From NCBI GenBank assembly GCA_964581895.1, contig CAZOPR010000009.1, forward strand, positions 1 through 64,000: a stretch of 64,000 bases of DNA, in the 5' to 3' direction. This stretch comes from Exilispira sp964581895 (GTDB lineage: Bacteria; Spirochaetota; JAAYUW01). Shown here in pieces: positions 1 through 8,051 of this stretch. Made by a program: the position numbers and the translations under genes. Under the pieces are notes generated by a model, which did no database searches, was not told where the DNA came from, and saw only the letters and a list, made by a program, of their open reading frames with translations. Each line of letters opens with the position of its first letter. Position 1 is the first letter of the stretch.

Positions 1-16
1 GTCCTTTTTCTCCCAT
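1..16 (-). CDS. 5' end of a gene cut by the window edge
   Basis: On the minus strand an ATG at 16-14 follows a strong ribosome binding site (GAGGTG, five bases upstream). Five codons (MGEKG) remain before the window ends. The start lies directly downstream of the recombinase gene on the same strand and just after two direct repeats. The product cannot be identified from five residues. The repeats ahead of it make a transposase possible, but this is only inference. Confidence 0.4.
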
Positions 17-34
17 TTTTCACCTCATTTAATC

Positions 35-82
35 TATGTGCCAATTGCAACTAACTACTATTATGTGCCATTTCATCTAACT
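35..82. repeat. Two imperfect direct repeats with a shared TATGTGCCA core
   Basis: The 9-mer TATGTGCCA occurs at 35-43 and again at 62-70, a 27-bp period. Similarity extends to about 22 bp, since both copies continue to CTAACT with a one-base offset. Read on the minus strand the core is TGGCACATA and lies just upstream of the start codon at 16. Spaced short repeats in front of a first gene are typical of transposase-binding ends of insertion sequences, but could also be operator sites. Confidence 0.45.
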
Positions 83-156
83 TTTATCTTTTATTATCTT
101 ACACTTTTTCAATAAAAAAGTCAATAATTTTTAATAAAATATTTATAAAATTTTAA

Positions 157-1203
157 TTAAATTGAATCTAACGGACTTATTATTTTCTCCAATCTATTTT
201 TTGTTACATGAGTATATATTTCAGTTGTCTTAATGCTTGTATGTCCTAATAGCTCCTGAATATATTTTATATCAACTCCATTTTCAAGAAGGTGAGTGGC
301 AAAACTATGTCTTAAAGCATGAATAGAAACATCTTTATTTATTGAAGCTAAATTTTTAGCTTTTTCAAAAATTTTTTGTGCACTTCTTATTGATAAATGC
401 TTACTTGATGACCAGCCTTCAAAAAGCCAATATGTTGGTCTATATTCTTTTATATAATCTGAAATAAGCATTTGAGCTTTTTTAGAAAATATTGTTATTC
501 TATCTTTTTTCCCTTTTGAGTTCCTTATAAAAATAGTACTATTTTCAAAATCAAGATCAGTAAATTTTAATTTAACTACTTCTGAAACTCTTAGTCCAGA
601 AGAATAAGCTAGTGTAAGAATAGCTTTATGTTTTAAGTTTTTAGTGACATCAATAATTTTTTTCACTTCCCAGTGAGATAAAGTATCTGGTAGTTTTTTT
701 GGCCTCTTTGGCCTTTTTATAAAATTAAAGAAGTTAAAATTAACAAGGTTTTTATAATAAAACTTAAGTGCACTATAAGCAACATTTACTGTTGAACTTG
801 ATTTTTTAAGTGTATCTGTAAGATATGCTAAGTAATCATAAATATCTTGAGAATTAATATTGTAAGGATCCTTTTTAATAAATTGTAAGAAATCTTTATT
901 ATAATATAGATATTCTTTGATAGTTTTAACACTGAAATTTCTAGATAAAAGTTGAGCATTAAGTTCATTGAGCAAATTATTTGAGCTTTTTATATGTGAA
1001 ATTTCATATTTGAGGGTTTGCAAAATAGAAAAAATTATATGAATAATTTCATCATTTTTCTTAAATATCCAGAACTTCCTTTCAATATTCCACTTTTTTT
1101 CTTTTATATTTTTAATTTTTTCAAGAAAATCTTTATCATATGGAATATAAAGTTCTATAGTGTTTCCATTTTCAATTATCTTCGCAAATTTTTTGTTTTT
1201 CAT
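157..1203 (-). CDS. Tyrosine recombinase/integrase with an N-terminal extension
   Basis: A 348-residue site-specific recombinase of the XerC/XerD-phage integrase superfamily, which breaks and rejoins DNA through a 3'-phosphotyrosine. The catalytic set is complete: Arg in SSGLRVSEVV, Lys in NSKGKKDR, HALRHSFATH, His in LLGHTS, and Tyr in TTEIYTHV near the C-terminus. A SAM-like core-binding domain occupies about residues 75-165. Residues 1-70 form an extra domain (YIPYDKDF...KKWNIERKFW) of the type seen in many integrases of mobile elements and absent from housekeeping XerC/D, so it more likely belongs to a mobile element or integron-like unit than to chromosome dimer resolution. The next gene on this strand begins at 16. 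The recombination site is not visible. Confidence 0.85.
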   Translation of the reverse strand: MKNKKFAKIIENGNTIELYIPYDKDFLEKIKNIKEKKWNIERKFWIFKKNDEIIHIIFSILQTLKYEISHIKSSNNLLNELNAQLLSRNFSVKTIKEYLYYNKDFLQFIKKDPYNINSQDIYDYLAYLTDTLKKSSSTVNVAYSALKFYYKNLVNFNFFNFIKRPKRPKKLPDTLSHWEVKKIIDVTKNLKHKAILTLAYSSGLRVSEVVKLKFTDLDFENSTIFIRNSKGKKDRITIFSKKAQMLISDYIKEYRPTYWLFEGWSSSKHLSIRSAQKIFEKAKNLASINKDVSIHALRHSFATHLLENGVDIKYIQELLGHTSIKTTEIYTHVTKNRLEKIISPLDSI

Positions 1204-1748
1204 ATAATTTTCCTAATAGTAATGATAGGCGAATTATTTCGTAAAATCTCCAAAAATAATACTATTTTACCACACCATAGCTCTTCCAACAATTCTTCTA
1301 TCTTTTGCTGTAAAAAAACTTTTCAACACCAATAATTGCTATACACTTTTAAATAGTAATTTTATATTAAACTATTACAAAAATATTTATCATTAAAAGT
1401 TTGCTTTTAGTTTTCATTTAAAAATTATTTTTGAATTATAGAAGAATATATTTATTATAGAAGAATTTATTCATCTATTATTTACTTTAAACTAAAATGT
1501 TCTTTATTAAAAAAAAAGAACTGAAAAAATAAAATAAAAATAAAGATTATATATAAAATTAATTAATAACCTTTTACCATATTTTTCATAACCATTAAAC
1601 AACTTAAATCAACTTTTAATGCAAATTTAATGCAAAAAGGTAAATTTAAATTTGCAATTTTTTAATTTATTTGCAAATTAATAAGTGCAAAGAATTTGAG
1701 CGATAAGTTAGATTTAGTTAGATTCATATAAAATTTTGGAGGAAAATA
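1204..1748. other. 545-bp intergenic region between recombinase and nifJ
   Basis: Both neighbours read outward, so this stretch should hold two divergent promoters. It is very AT-rich and shows no convincing ORF; the one open frame at 1018-1335 mostly overlaps the recombinase and has no credible start signal. Its nifJ-proximal end contains several TTGCA/TGCAA motifs including one inverted repeat. No riboswitch or tRNA-like fold was recognised. Confidence 0.6.
1649..1679. promoter_or_regulatory. Inverted repeat upstream of nifJ
   Basis: Perfect 9-bp arms AATTTGCAA (1649-1657) and TTGCAAATT (1671-1679) are separated by 13 bp of A/T, about 70 bp before the nifJ start. Further GCAAA motifs at 1621 and 1631 repeat half of the pattern. 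This resembles a regulator-binding site for the oxidoreductase gene. The regulator is unknown, and the AT-rich context means chance cannot be excluded. Confidence 0.35.
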
Positions 1749-4700
1749 ATGGCTAAAAAGATGAAATCGATGGATGGAAACAATGCTGCCGCGTATGTGT
1801 CATATGCTTTTACAGAAGTTGCAGCTATATATCCTATAACTCCATCTTCAACGATGGCTGAATATGTTGATGAGTGGGCTTCAAAAGGTGAGAAAAACAT
1901 GTTTGGTCAGGTTGTTAAAGTTTCTGAAATGCAATCAGAAGCAGGTGCTGCTGGTGCAGTTCATGGAAGCTTACAGGGTGGCGCACTTACATCAACCTAT
2001 ACTGCTTCTCAAGGTTTACTCTTAATGATTCCAAATATGTATAAAATCGCTGGAGAACTTTTACCAGGAGTTTTCCATGTTTCAGCAAGAACTGTTGCAA
2101 GTCATGCATTATCTATTTTTGGAGATCATTCCGATGTTATGGCATGTAGACAAACAGGTTTTGCTCTTTTAGCAACAGGCTCAGTTCAGGAGATTTTAGA
2201 TATCGCTCCTGTTGCCCATCTTGCTGCAATAAGAACAAGAGTTCCATTTTTACATTTCTTCGATGGATTTAGAACATCACATGAGATTCAAAAGGTTGAA
2301 GCATGGGAATATTCAGATATGCTTCCTCTGGTAGATATGGAAGCTATTAAAAAATTTAGACAAAGAGCATTGAGTCCAGATTCCCCAGTCACAAGAGGAA
2401 CAGCACAGAATCCAGATATCTTCTTCCAAGCAAGAGAATCCTGCAATCCATATTATGAAAAAGTTGCAGATATTGTTGAAGATGAAATGATGAAACTTTC
2501 AAAAATTACTGGAAGAGTTTATCATCCATTTACATATTATGGTGCAGATGATGCAGAATATATAATTGTTGCAATGGGTTCTGTTACTGACTTACTTAAA
2601 CCAACAATAGATTATCTTGTAAGCAAAGGTAAAAAAGTTGGCGCAATCACTGTTCACCTTTATAGACCATTTTCTGAAAAATACTTTTTCAATGTTTTAC
2701 CAAAAACAGTTAAAAGAATCGCAGTTTTGGATAGAACAAAAGAACCAGGTGCTCCTGGTGAACCTTTATATCTTGATGTTAAAAATCTTTTCTATGGTAA
2801 AAAAGATGCTCCACTTGTTGTTGGTGGAAGATATGGCCTTTCTTCGAAAGATACAAAGCCAGAAGACTTGATTGCTGTTTATGACAATCTTGCAAGAAAT
2901 GAGCCAAAAGACCATTTTACAATAAGTATTATTGATGATGTTGCTTTTACATCACTTCCTCCATCCGAGCCAGTTGATGTTACTCCAGAAGGAACCTTTG
3001 AGGCTGTTTTTTATGGTTTAGGTTCAGATGGTACTGTCGGTGCAAATAAAAACTCAATCAAGATAATAGGTGATACAACAGATTTATATGCTCAGGCATA
3101 TTTTGCTTATGACTCTAAAAAATCTGGTGGTGTAACAATATCTCATTTAAGATTTGGTAAAAAACCTATTCATCTTCCATGCTATGTTTCTCATGCAAAT
3201 TTTGTTGCCTGCCATGTTCCTGCTTACCTTGATAAATATGATTTACTAAGACCAATAAAGAAAAATGGGGTTTTCCTATTAAATTCTATATGGGATAAAG
3301 ATGAAGTTGCAAATCATCTTCCAAACTCATTGAAAAAGAGAATGGCTGAGCAAAATGTAAGGTTTTATGTTATAAATGCTACAAATATAGCAGAAGAAGT
3401 CGGACTTCCAGGAAGAACAAATTCCATAATGCAATCTGCATTTTTCAAGGTTTCAAATGTTATCCCTTATGAAAAAGCAGTCAGCGAAATGAAAAAAGCA
3501 GTTGAAAAAACTTATGGGAAAAAGGGCGAAGATGTAGTTAAAAAGAATTTTGAAGCTATAGATAGAGGTGGACAGGTCATAGAAGTTCCTGTTGATCCAT
3601 CCTGGAAGAATCTACCAGATGAGAAAAAAGACTATGGTGATCTTCCAGAATTCATCGAAAAGGTTATGATCCCTATCAATTCCTTAAAAGGTGATGACCT
3701 TCCAGTATCAGCTTTTGTAAATAGAGAAGATGGTACATTCCCCGCTGGAACAACCCAGTATGAGAAAAGAGGTATTGCAGTAAATGTTCCCGAGTGGAAT
3801 CCAGATAATTGTATCCAGTGTAACCAATGCGCTTTTGTTTGTCCACATGCGGCAATAAGACCATTCTTGCTTGATGAAAATGAGGCTAAAAATGTTCCAG
3901 CTGGAACAAAACTTATAAAAGCAATAGGTAAGGGGCTTGAGAATTATCAATATAAGATTCAAGTATCTGTCTTAGATTGTACAGGCTGTGGAAACTGCGC
4001 AGATATCTGCCCTGGTAAAAAAGGCGAAAAAGCACTTGTTATGAAACCTCTTGAAACCCAGCAAAATGAAGTTGCAAGATGGCAGTATTTCGATAAAAAT
4101 GTTTCATACAAAGAAATTACCCCAGTCAACAATATTAAAAATAGCCAGTTCAAACAGCCATTATTTGAATTCTCTGGCGCATGTGCAGGTTGTGGTGAAA
4201 CTCCATACATAAAGGTAATATCACAACTTTTTGGTGATAGAATGGTTGTTGCAAATGCAACTGGTTGTTCATCTATCTATGGTGGTTCAGCTCCTGCAAC
4301 TCCATATAGAGCAAACAAAGATGGAAAAGGTATCGCATGGGCAAATAGTCTTTTTGAGGATAATGCAGAATATGGCTTTGGTATTTACCTTGCAAATAAG
4401 AAATTAAAAGAAAAGGCTTTGATGGAATTCGAAAATGCAATTTCAAACGCAAAAGTTTCAGAAAAAGTTAGAAATCTTTTTGATGAATATAAAAAAGAAG
4501 AAGATTACGGCAAACAGATGCAGATAGTTGATAAGATAAAGGCAGCACTTGCATCTGAAAAAAGCGATATTGCAAAAGAATTAGAATCATTAACAAAATA
4601 TTTGATCAAAAAATCGGTTTGGGTTATCGGTGGTGATGGTTGGGCTTATGATATTGGTTTTGGTGGTCTTGATCATGTTATCGCTCAGGGTGAAGATATA

Positions 4701-5270
4701 AATCTTTTAGTTCTTGATACCGAAGTTTATTCAAACACTGGTGGCCAGTCTTCAAAATCAACCCCTATTTCAGCAGTAGCAAGGTTTGCCGCAGCAGGTA
4801 AGAGGGTAAGGAAAAAAGACCTTGGACTTATTGCAATGAGCTATGGCTATGTTTATGTTGCTCAAGTAGCTATGGGAGCAGACAAGAATCAGTTCTTAAA
4901 AGCCATAATTGAAGCAGAAAGTTACAATGGTCCTTCTTTAATAATAGCTTATGCTCCATGTATCAACCATGGATTAAAAGCAGGCATGGGCAAGAGTCAG
5001 GAAGAAGAAGAAAGAGCCGTAAAATCAGGTTACTGGCATCTTTATAGATACGACCCAAGACTCGAAGCTCAGGGTAAAAATCCGTTCCAACTCGATTCTA
5101 AAGACCCAACCGAAAGCTTTAGAGACTTTATAATGGGTGAAGTAAGATTCGCATCTCTTGCCAAGACTTTCCCTGATGTTGCTGAAGATCTTTTCAAAGC
5201 ATGTGAAGAAGATTCAAAGAAAAGACTTGCAACCTATAAACGCCTCGCCGCAATGGATTTTAGCAAATAG
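1749..5270 (+). CDS. nifJ: Pyruvate:ferredoxin (flavodoxin) oxidoreductase, single-chain
   Basis: Full-length (1173 residues) homodimeric PFOR, which oxidises pyruvate with CoA to acetyl-CoA and CO2 and passes electrons to ferredoxin in the cytoplasm. The N-terminal thiamine-pyrophosphate domain starts with the usual YAFTEVAAIYPITPSS. Two 4Fe-4S sites lie near residues 688 (CIQCNQCAFVCP) and 743 (CTGCGNCADICP). The C-terminal part has CAGCGETPY near 811, ATGCSSIYGGS near 838 and GGDGWAYDIG near 960, which bind the proximal cluster and the cofactor. The start follows GGAGG seven bases upstream. It is monocistronic and ends before a long hairpin. Codon use is less AT-biased than in neighbours, as expected for a highly expressed gene. 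Central enzyme of anaerobic pyruvate metabolism. Confidence 0.97.
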   Translation: MAKKMKSMDGNNAAAYVSYAFTEVAAIYPITPSSTMAEYVDEWASKGEKNMFGQVVKVSEMQSEAGAAGAVHGSLQGGALTSTYTASQGLLLMIPNMYKIAGELLPGVFHVSARTVASHALSIFGDHSDVMACRQTGFALLATGSVQEILDIAPVAHLAAIRTRVPFLHFFDGFRTSHEIQKVEAWEYSDMLPLVDMEAIKKFRQRALSPDSPVTRGTAQNPDIFFQARESCNPYYEKVADIVEDEMMKLSKITGRVYHPFTYYGADDAEYIIVAMGSVTDLLKPTIDYLVSKGKKVGAITVHLYRPFSEKYFFNVLPKTVKRIAVLDRTKEPGAPGEPLYLDVKNLFYGKKDAPLVVGGRYGLSSKDTKPEDLIAVYDNLARNEPKDHFTISIIDDVAFTSLPPSEPVDVTPEGTFEAVFYGLGSDGTVGANKNSIKIIGDTTDLYAQAYFAYDSKKSGGVTISHLRFGKKPIHLPCYVSHANFVACHVPAYLDKYDLLRPIKKNGVFLLNSIWDKDEVANHLPNSLKKRMAEQNVRFYVINATNIAEEVGLPGRTNSIMQSAFFKVSNVIPYEKAVSEMKKAVEKTYGKKGEDVVKKNFEAIDRGGQVIEVPVDPSWKNLPDEKKDYGDLPEFIEKVMIPINSLKGDDLPVSAFVNREDGTFPAGTTQYEKRGIAVNVPEWNPDNCIQCNQCAFVCPHAAIRPFLLDENEAKNVPAGTKLIKAIGKGLENYQYKIQVSVLDCTGCGNCADICPGKKGEKALVMKPLETQQNEVARWQYFDKNVSYKEITPVNNIKNSQFKQPLFEFSGACAGCGETPYIKVISQLFGDRMVVANATGCSSIYGGSAPATPYRANKDGKGIAWANSLFEDNAEYGFGIYLANKKLKEKALMEFENAISNAKVSEKVRNLFDEYKKEEDYGKQMQIVDKIKAALASEKSDIAKELESLTKYLIKKSVWVIGGDGWAYDIGFGGLDHVIAQGEDINLLVLDTEVYSNTGGQSSKSTPISAVARFAAAGKRVRKKDLGLIAMSYGYVYVAQVAMGADKNQFLKAIIEAESYNGPSLIIAYAPCINHGLKAGMGKSQEEEERAVKSGYWHLYRYDPRLEAQGKNPFQLDSKDPTESFRDFIMGEVRFASLAKTFPDVAEDLFKACEEDSKKRLATYKRLAAMDFSK

Positions 5271-5363
5271 ATGGCAAAATTTATTAAAAACGAACCAAAT
5301 TTTCAGGATTTTATTTGCTTTTAAGATTTTATTTATTTTTAGAATTTCATTTGTTTTCAAATT

Positions 5364-5399
5364 AAACTTACTTTCAAATGTAAACTTGCTTTCAAATTT
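5364..5399. repeat. 18-bp tandem duplication
   Basis: Two adjacent 18-mers, at 5364-5381 and 5382-5399, differ at two positions (AAACTTACTTTCAAATGT and AAACTTGCTTTCAAATTT). They sit between the nifJ stop and the hairpin in noncoding DNA. Part of a pattern of small decaying duplications in many intergenic regions of this window. Confidence 0.6.
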
Positions 5400-5414
5400 A
5401 AAATTTTATTTCTC

Positions 5415-5459
5415 TTTAATCAAAGGGGCGGAAGGTGAACTTCCGCCCCTTTGATTAAA
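5415..5459. terminator. Perfect 20-bp hairpin between convergent genes
   Basis: Arms at 5415-5434 and 5440-5459 are exact reverse complements with a five-base loop (GTGAA) and a GC-rich core (GGGGCGGAAG), striking in this AT-rich DNA. It lies between the stops of nifJ (+) and the lipoprotein hydrolase (-), so it can end transcription from both sides. On neither strand is the stem followed by a clean T tract, so it is not a textbook intrinsic terminator. Confidence 0.75.
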
Positions 5460-5491
5460 AAAAATTATGCTGATTTTTGAAAGTTTAATCT

Positions 5492-6679
5492 TTATTTTTC
5501 GATATGTTGCAAAATGGCATTAAAAACAATATCAACATGAGTTTCCATAGAGTTATGTCCTGCATTTTCGACTATGACAAGTTTTTTGTTTTTAATGGAA
5601 TCGATAAATTTATATGATTTATCAAGAGGGACGATTGAATCTTTATCTCCCCATATCAAAAGTATTGGAAGCTCGATTTTTTTTAGTAAATCTGGGGGGT
5701 TATATAGCGGATCTTCAGTTGTATCAAGCATATAAAGGACATTTTGAATGGTGCCAGGGATTAGTAGAGGATTTAAGTATGATTCAACCTCATAACTTAA
5801 AGGCTCTCGAAGATAGACTTTTTTTAGCAAATTTGCAAAATTTTCCTTTTTAAATAATGAATTTATATATAGATTTACAAAAAGATTTATTGGCGGGATT
5901 TTCAATAAAATAGGCAAGTTTTTTGAACCAGAAAATGCTGGAGAAATAAGGATTAAATCTTTAATTATTTTACTATACTTATAAGCAAATACTGTAAGGA
6001 TCCTTCCACTCATTGAATGACCAACAATCTGCCAGGAAGAGGAAGAGGGGAGGGTAAAATCGCTATTTTGCGATGAATATTGTTTTTCAAAATTAACCAG
6101 AAATTGATATATCAAATCGGCGAAACAATTTGAATTCAATTTTAATTTAATCCTTTCGCTGTATCCAAAATTTGGTAAATCTATTGCAACGACAAGGTAT
6201 CCTTCATTTGCAAGCATTGGTGCAAGAAGATGATAGGTGAAAGTTGAGCCTGCAAAACCATGAACAAGTAAAAACTTCCCTTTAGGTTTATTTTCTGGCT
6301 TAAATATTTGATAATGTATCGTTATAGTTTTATCATTTAAGCCTTTTTCAGAATCTTTATTTTCCACTTCTTTATATTTATTTTCTTCATTTTTCACTTC
6401 TTCACTTTTTGCTTCTTCATTTATTGCTTGTTCATATATAGGCTGTTCATAAAATTCATAATCTTTATATTTTTCTGGATTTATTGAAAATGGTATTTTA
6501 ACTTTTGTGTTCAAGGTAATGATAGATTCGGTAAGAGGGATATCCATATAAAAACTATTTGTATAAATTTTATCGTTAGTTTTTGTAATATTATTCATGT
6601 TTGAACCTGTGCAGGAAGAGAAAAGAATAAAAATAAGGCTAAAAAAAGTTAGAATAAGTATTAATCTTATTTTTTTCAT
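5492..6679 (-). CDS. Alpha/beta-hydrolase lipoprotein
   Basis: A 395-residue exported lipoprotein: basic N-terminus, hydrophobic stretch and lipobox with Cys near residue 23 (LFSSCTG). The alpha/beta-hydrolase fold begins near residue 135 with VHGFAGSTF (oxyanion region), has the nucleophile elbow GHSMSG, the acid in GDKDSIVP and the catalytic His in NAGHNSM, so a Ser-Asp-His triad is intact. Between the signal and the catalytic domain (about residues 75-120) lies a Glu/Lys/Asn-rich insertion of near-repeats (EQAINEEAKSEEVKNEE). Likely an esterase or lipase of the envelope; substrate unknown. A ribosome binding site (CAGGA) precedes the chosen start. It converges on nifJ. Confidence 0.85.
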   Translation of the reverse strand: MKKIRLILILTFFSLIFILFSSCTGSNMNNITKTNDKIYTNSFYMDIPLTESIITLNTKVKIPFSINPEKYKDYEFYEQPIYEQAINEEAKSEEVKNEENKYKEVENKDSEKGLNDKTITIHYQIFKPENKPKGKFLLVHGFAGSTFTYHLLAPMLANEGYLVVAIDLPNFGYSERIKLKLNSNCFADLIYQFLVNFEKQYSSQNSDFTLPSSSSWQIVGHSMSGRILTVFAYKYSKIIKDLILISPAFSGSKNLPILLKIPPINLFVNLYINSLFKKENFANLLKKVYLREPLSYEVESYLNPLLIPGTIQNVLYMLDTTEDPLYNPPDLLKKIELPILLIWGDKDSIVPLDKSYKFIDSIKNKKLVIVENAGHNSMETHVDIVFNAILQHIEK

Positions 6680-7067
6680 ATTTTTATCCTGTATTTTTAA
6701 AGTATATCTTTGTTTTATTACAAATATAAACTTAGGCTATTGCAACCTTTATTAAATTTTAAGTTATTTCTAATAATTTACAATGATTTTATAGATAATA
6801 CAACAGGTAAAATCAACATTTATAATTTTTTTAAATTTACAATTTTTATAGTTAGGTGCAGTCTCAGGCTAATTTATTTGTATTAAAAATATATGAAATA
6901 TTATTCAAAGATAATGATAATACAAAGAATATGACAATAAAACTTGACATTTTTAAGATATTACAAAATAATGATTTTATACAAAAATAAGGAGAAATGT
7001 ATAGATAAAAAATCCTATAACTTGATGTTTAATATCAAATTATCTTCATTCTTATTTTTTTGCTTAA

Positions 7068-7292
7068 TTTTTTAGCTTATTTTTTAGCTTGTTTTTTAGC
7101 TTGTTTTTTAGCTTGTTTTTTAGCTTGTTTTTTANNNNNNNNNNNNNNNNNNNNNNNNNNNNNNNNNNNNNNNNNNNNNNNNNNNNNNNNNNNNNNNNNN
7201 NNNNNNNNNNNNNNNNNNNNNNNNNNNNNNNNNNTTTTTTAGCTTGTTTTTTAGCTTGTTTTTTAGCTTGTTTTTTAGCTTGTTTTTTAGCT
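7068..7292. repeat. 12-bp tandem repeat array (TTTTTTAGCTTG)n, interrupted by the gap
   Basis: About five and a half units precede and nearly five follow the N gap, almost without mismatch; the first unit ends in A instead of G. The period is a multiple of three, so two frames on each strand stay open (for example Phe-Leu-Ala-Cys or Lys-Lys-Gln-Ala). The true copy number is unknown because the assembly broke inside the array. Confidence 0.9.
7135..7234. other. Assembly gap (100 N)
   Basis: Exactly 100 undetermined bases, the usual placeholder for a gap of unknown length. Both sides consist of the same 12-bp repeat, so the gap probably marks a collapsed array, possibly with additional sequence. 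Confidence 0.98.
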
Positions 7293-7311
7293 GTGGCGAA
7301 AAAATTGATGA

Positions 7312-7962
7312 AACAGCAATCTTGCGCGCGATTGGCAAGCAATAAAGGGAAATTACCAACAGATAAACTTTTCAAAAGATAATAATGAAAGGATATTTTC
7401 AGCCTATCTTGATGGAAGATTGTTTGATGATGGGCTCTGGGAGATAAAAGGAAATAATATTACTGTTAAATTTAATTCTGGTGAAATAGAGGAATTTAAA
7501 AATATTAGTTTTGAAAATGTTATTTTGATTATTAATGGTGTAGAACAAAAATATCAAAGGCCTAAAACCAAAGGTGAAAAACTTGATGAAATGATTAAAA
7601 AATTTTTTGCAATAGAAGGATTAAGTTTTTCGGATCCTATCGATGCCGAATTTAACTGGAATGATGAAAATGGTGAGCAAACTTTAATAAAGGGAAAGAT
7701 GATAAAAACAGAACTAATATTAAGCACCGATGATTATACAGATCTTTCGAATCTTGAAAACAAGATAGTGGCTTTTTTAAAAGAAAATGGTTTTGAATCC
7801 TCAGAATATAACGCAAGTGAAAATATTGATGGTTATAAAAGTGATTTATTTAAGATAATAATTAAAAAGGATTATCCAATGAATTTTAATCGTGAAACAG
7901 ATGAAAATATTCCTATAAAAGGGGAAAAAGCATATATTATGATATATATAGGTGTTGAATAG
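7312..7962 (+). CDS. Lipocalin-like protein, 5' end missing or frameshifted
   Basis: The only start codon in this frame is a TTG at 7420 (180 residues), but convincing coding sequence continues upstream to a stop at 7309-7311. The added part reads LARDWQAIKGNYQQ, then FSAYLDGRLFDDGLWEIKG across the TTG. The Trp-containing strand and alternating short beta-strand pattern resemble lipocalin-like domains of small secreted or lipoproteins (inference). The real N-terminus, perhaps a signal peptide, must lie across the tandem repeat or in another frame, so the gene is either broken or misassembled next to the gap. The C-terminal half (from about LSFSDPIDAEFNW) shows a second beta-rich region of no recognised family. 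Confidence 0.55.
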   Translation, partial: NSNLARDWQAIKGNYQQINFSKDNNERIFSAYLDGRLFDDGLWEIKGNNITVKFNSGEIEEFKNISFENVILIINGVEQKYQRPKTKGEKLDEMIKKFFAIEGLSFSDPIDAEFNWNDENGEQTLIKGKMIKTELILSTDDYTDLSNLENKIVAFLKENGFESSEYNASENIDGYKSDLFKIIIKKDYPMNFNRETDENIPIKGEKAYIMIYIGVE

Positions 7963-8051
7963 AGAGTAAATAACTTAAATAAGAATTAATGAAATATTAG
8001 GATTTTTCAAATAGGCTTTTGAAGTCGAATCATTTTAAAATATTAAAAAAG

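Larger units (their letters stand above)
6680..7311. other. Intergenic region with repeat array and scaffold gap
   Basis: The first 380 bases are AT-rich without credible ORFs. The rest is the 12-bp tandem array and the N gap, listed separately. Open frames running through the array are products of the repeat, whose 12-bp period keeps two forward frames open, and are not treated as genes. The promoter of the lipoprotein hydrolase should lie at the left end. Confidence 0.6.

Noticed and set aside
1018..1335. 105-codon plus-strand frame over the recombinase 5' end
   Set aside because: Antisense to a well-supported gene, low-complexity, no ribosome binding site.
1204..1748. Riboswitch or T-box leader before nifJ
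   Set aside because: No conserved aptamer core, and no terminator hairpin near the start codon; only the inverted repeat is supported.
7060..7382. Open frames of Phe-Leu-Ala-Cys or Lys-rich repeats across the array and gap
   Set aside because: They are open only because the 12-bp repeat has no stop in those frames and N is read as X; no start signal or family.
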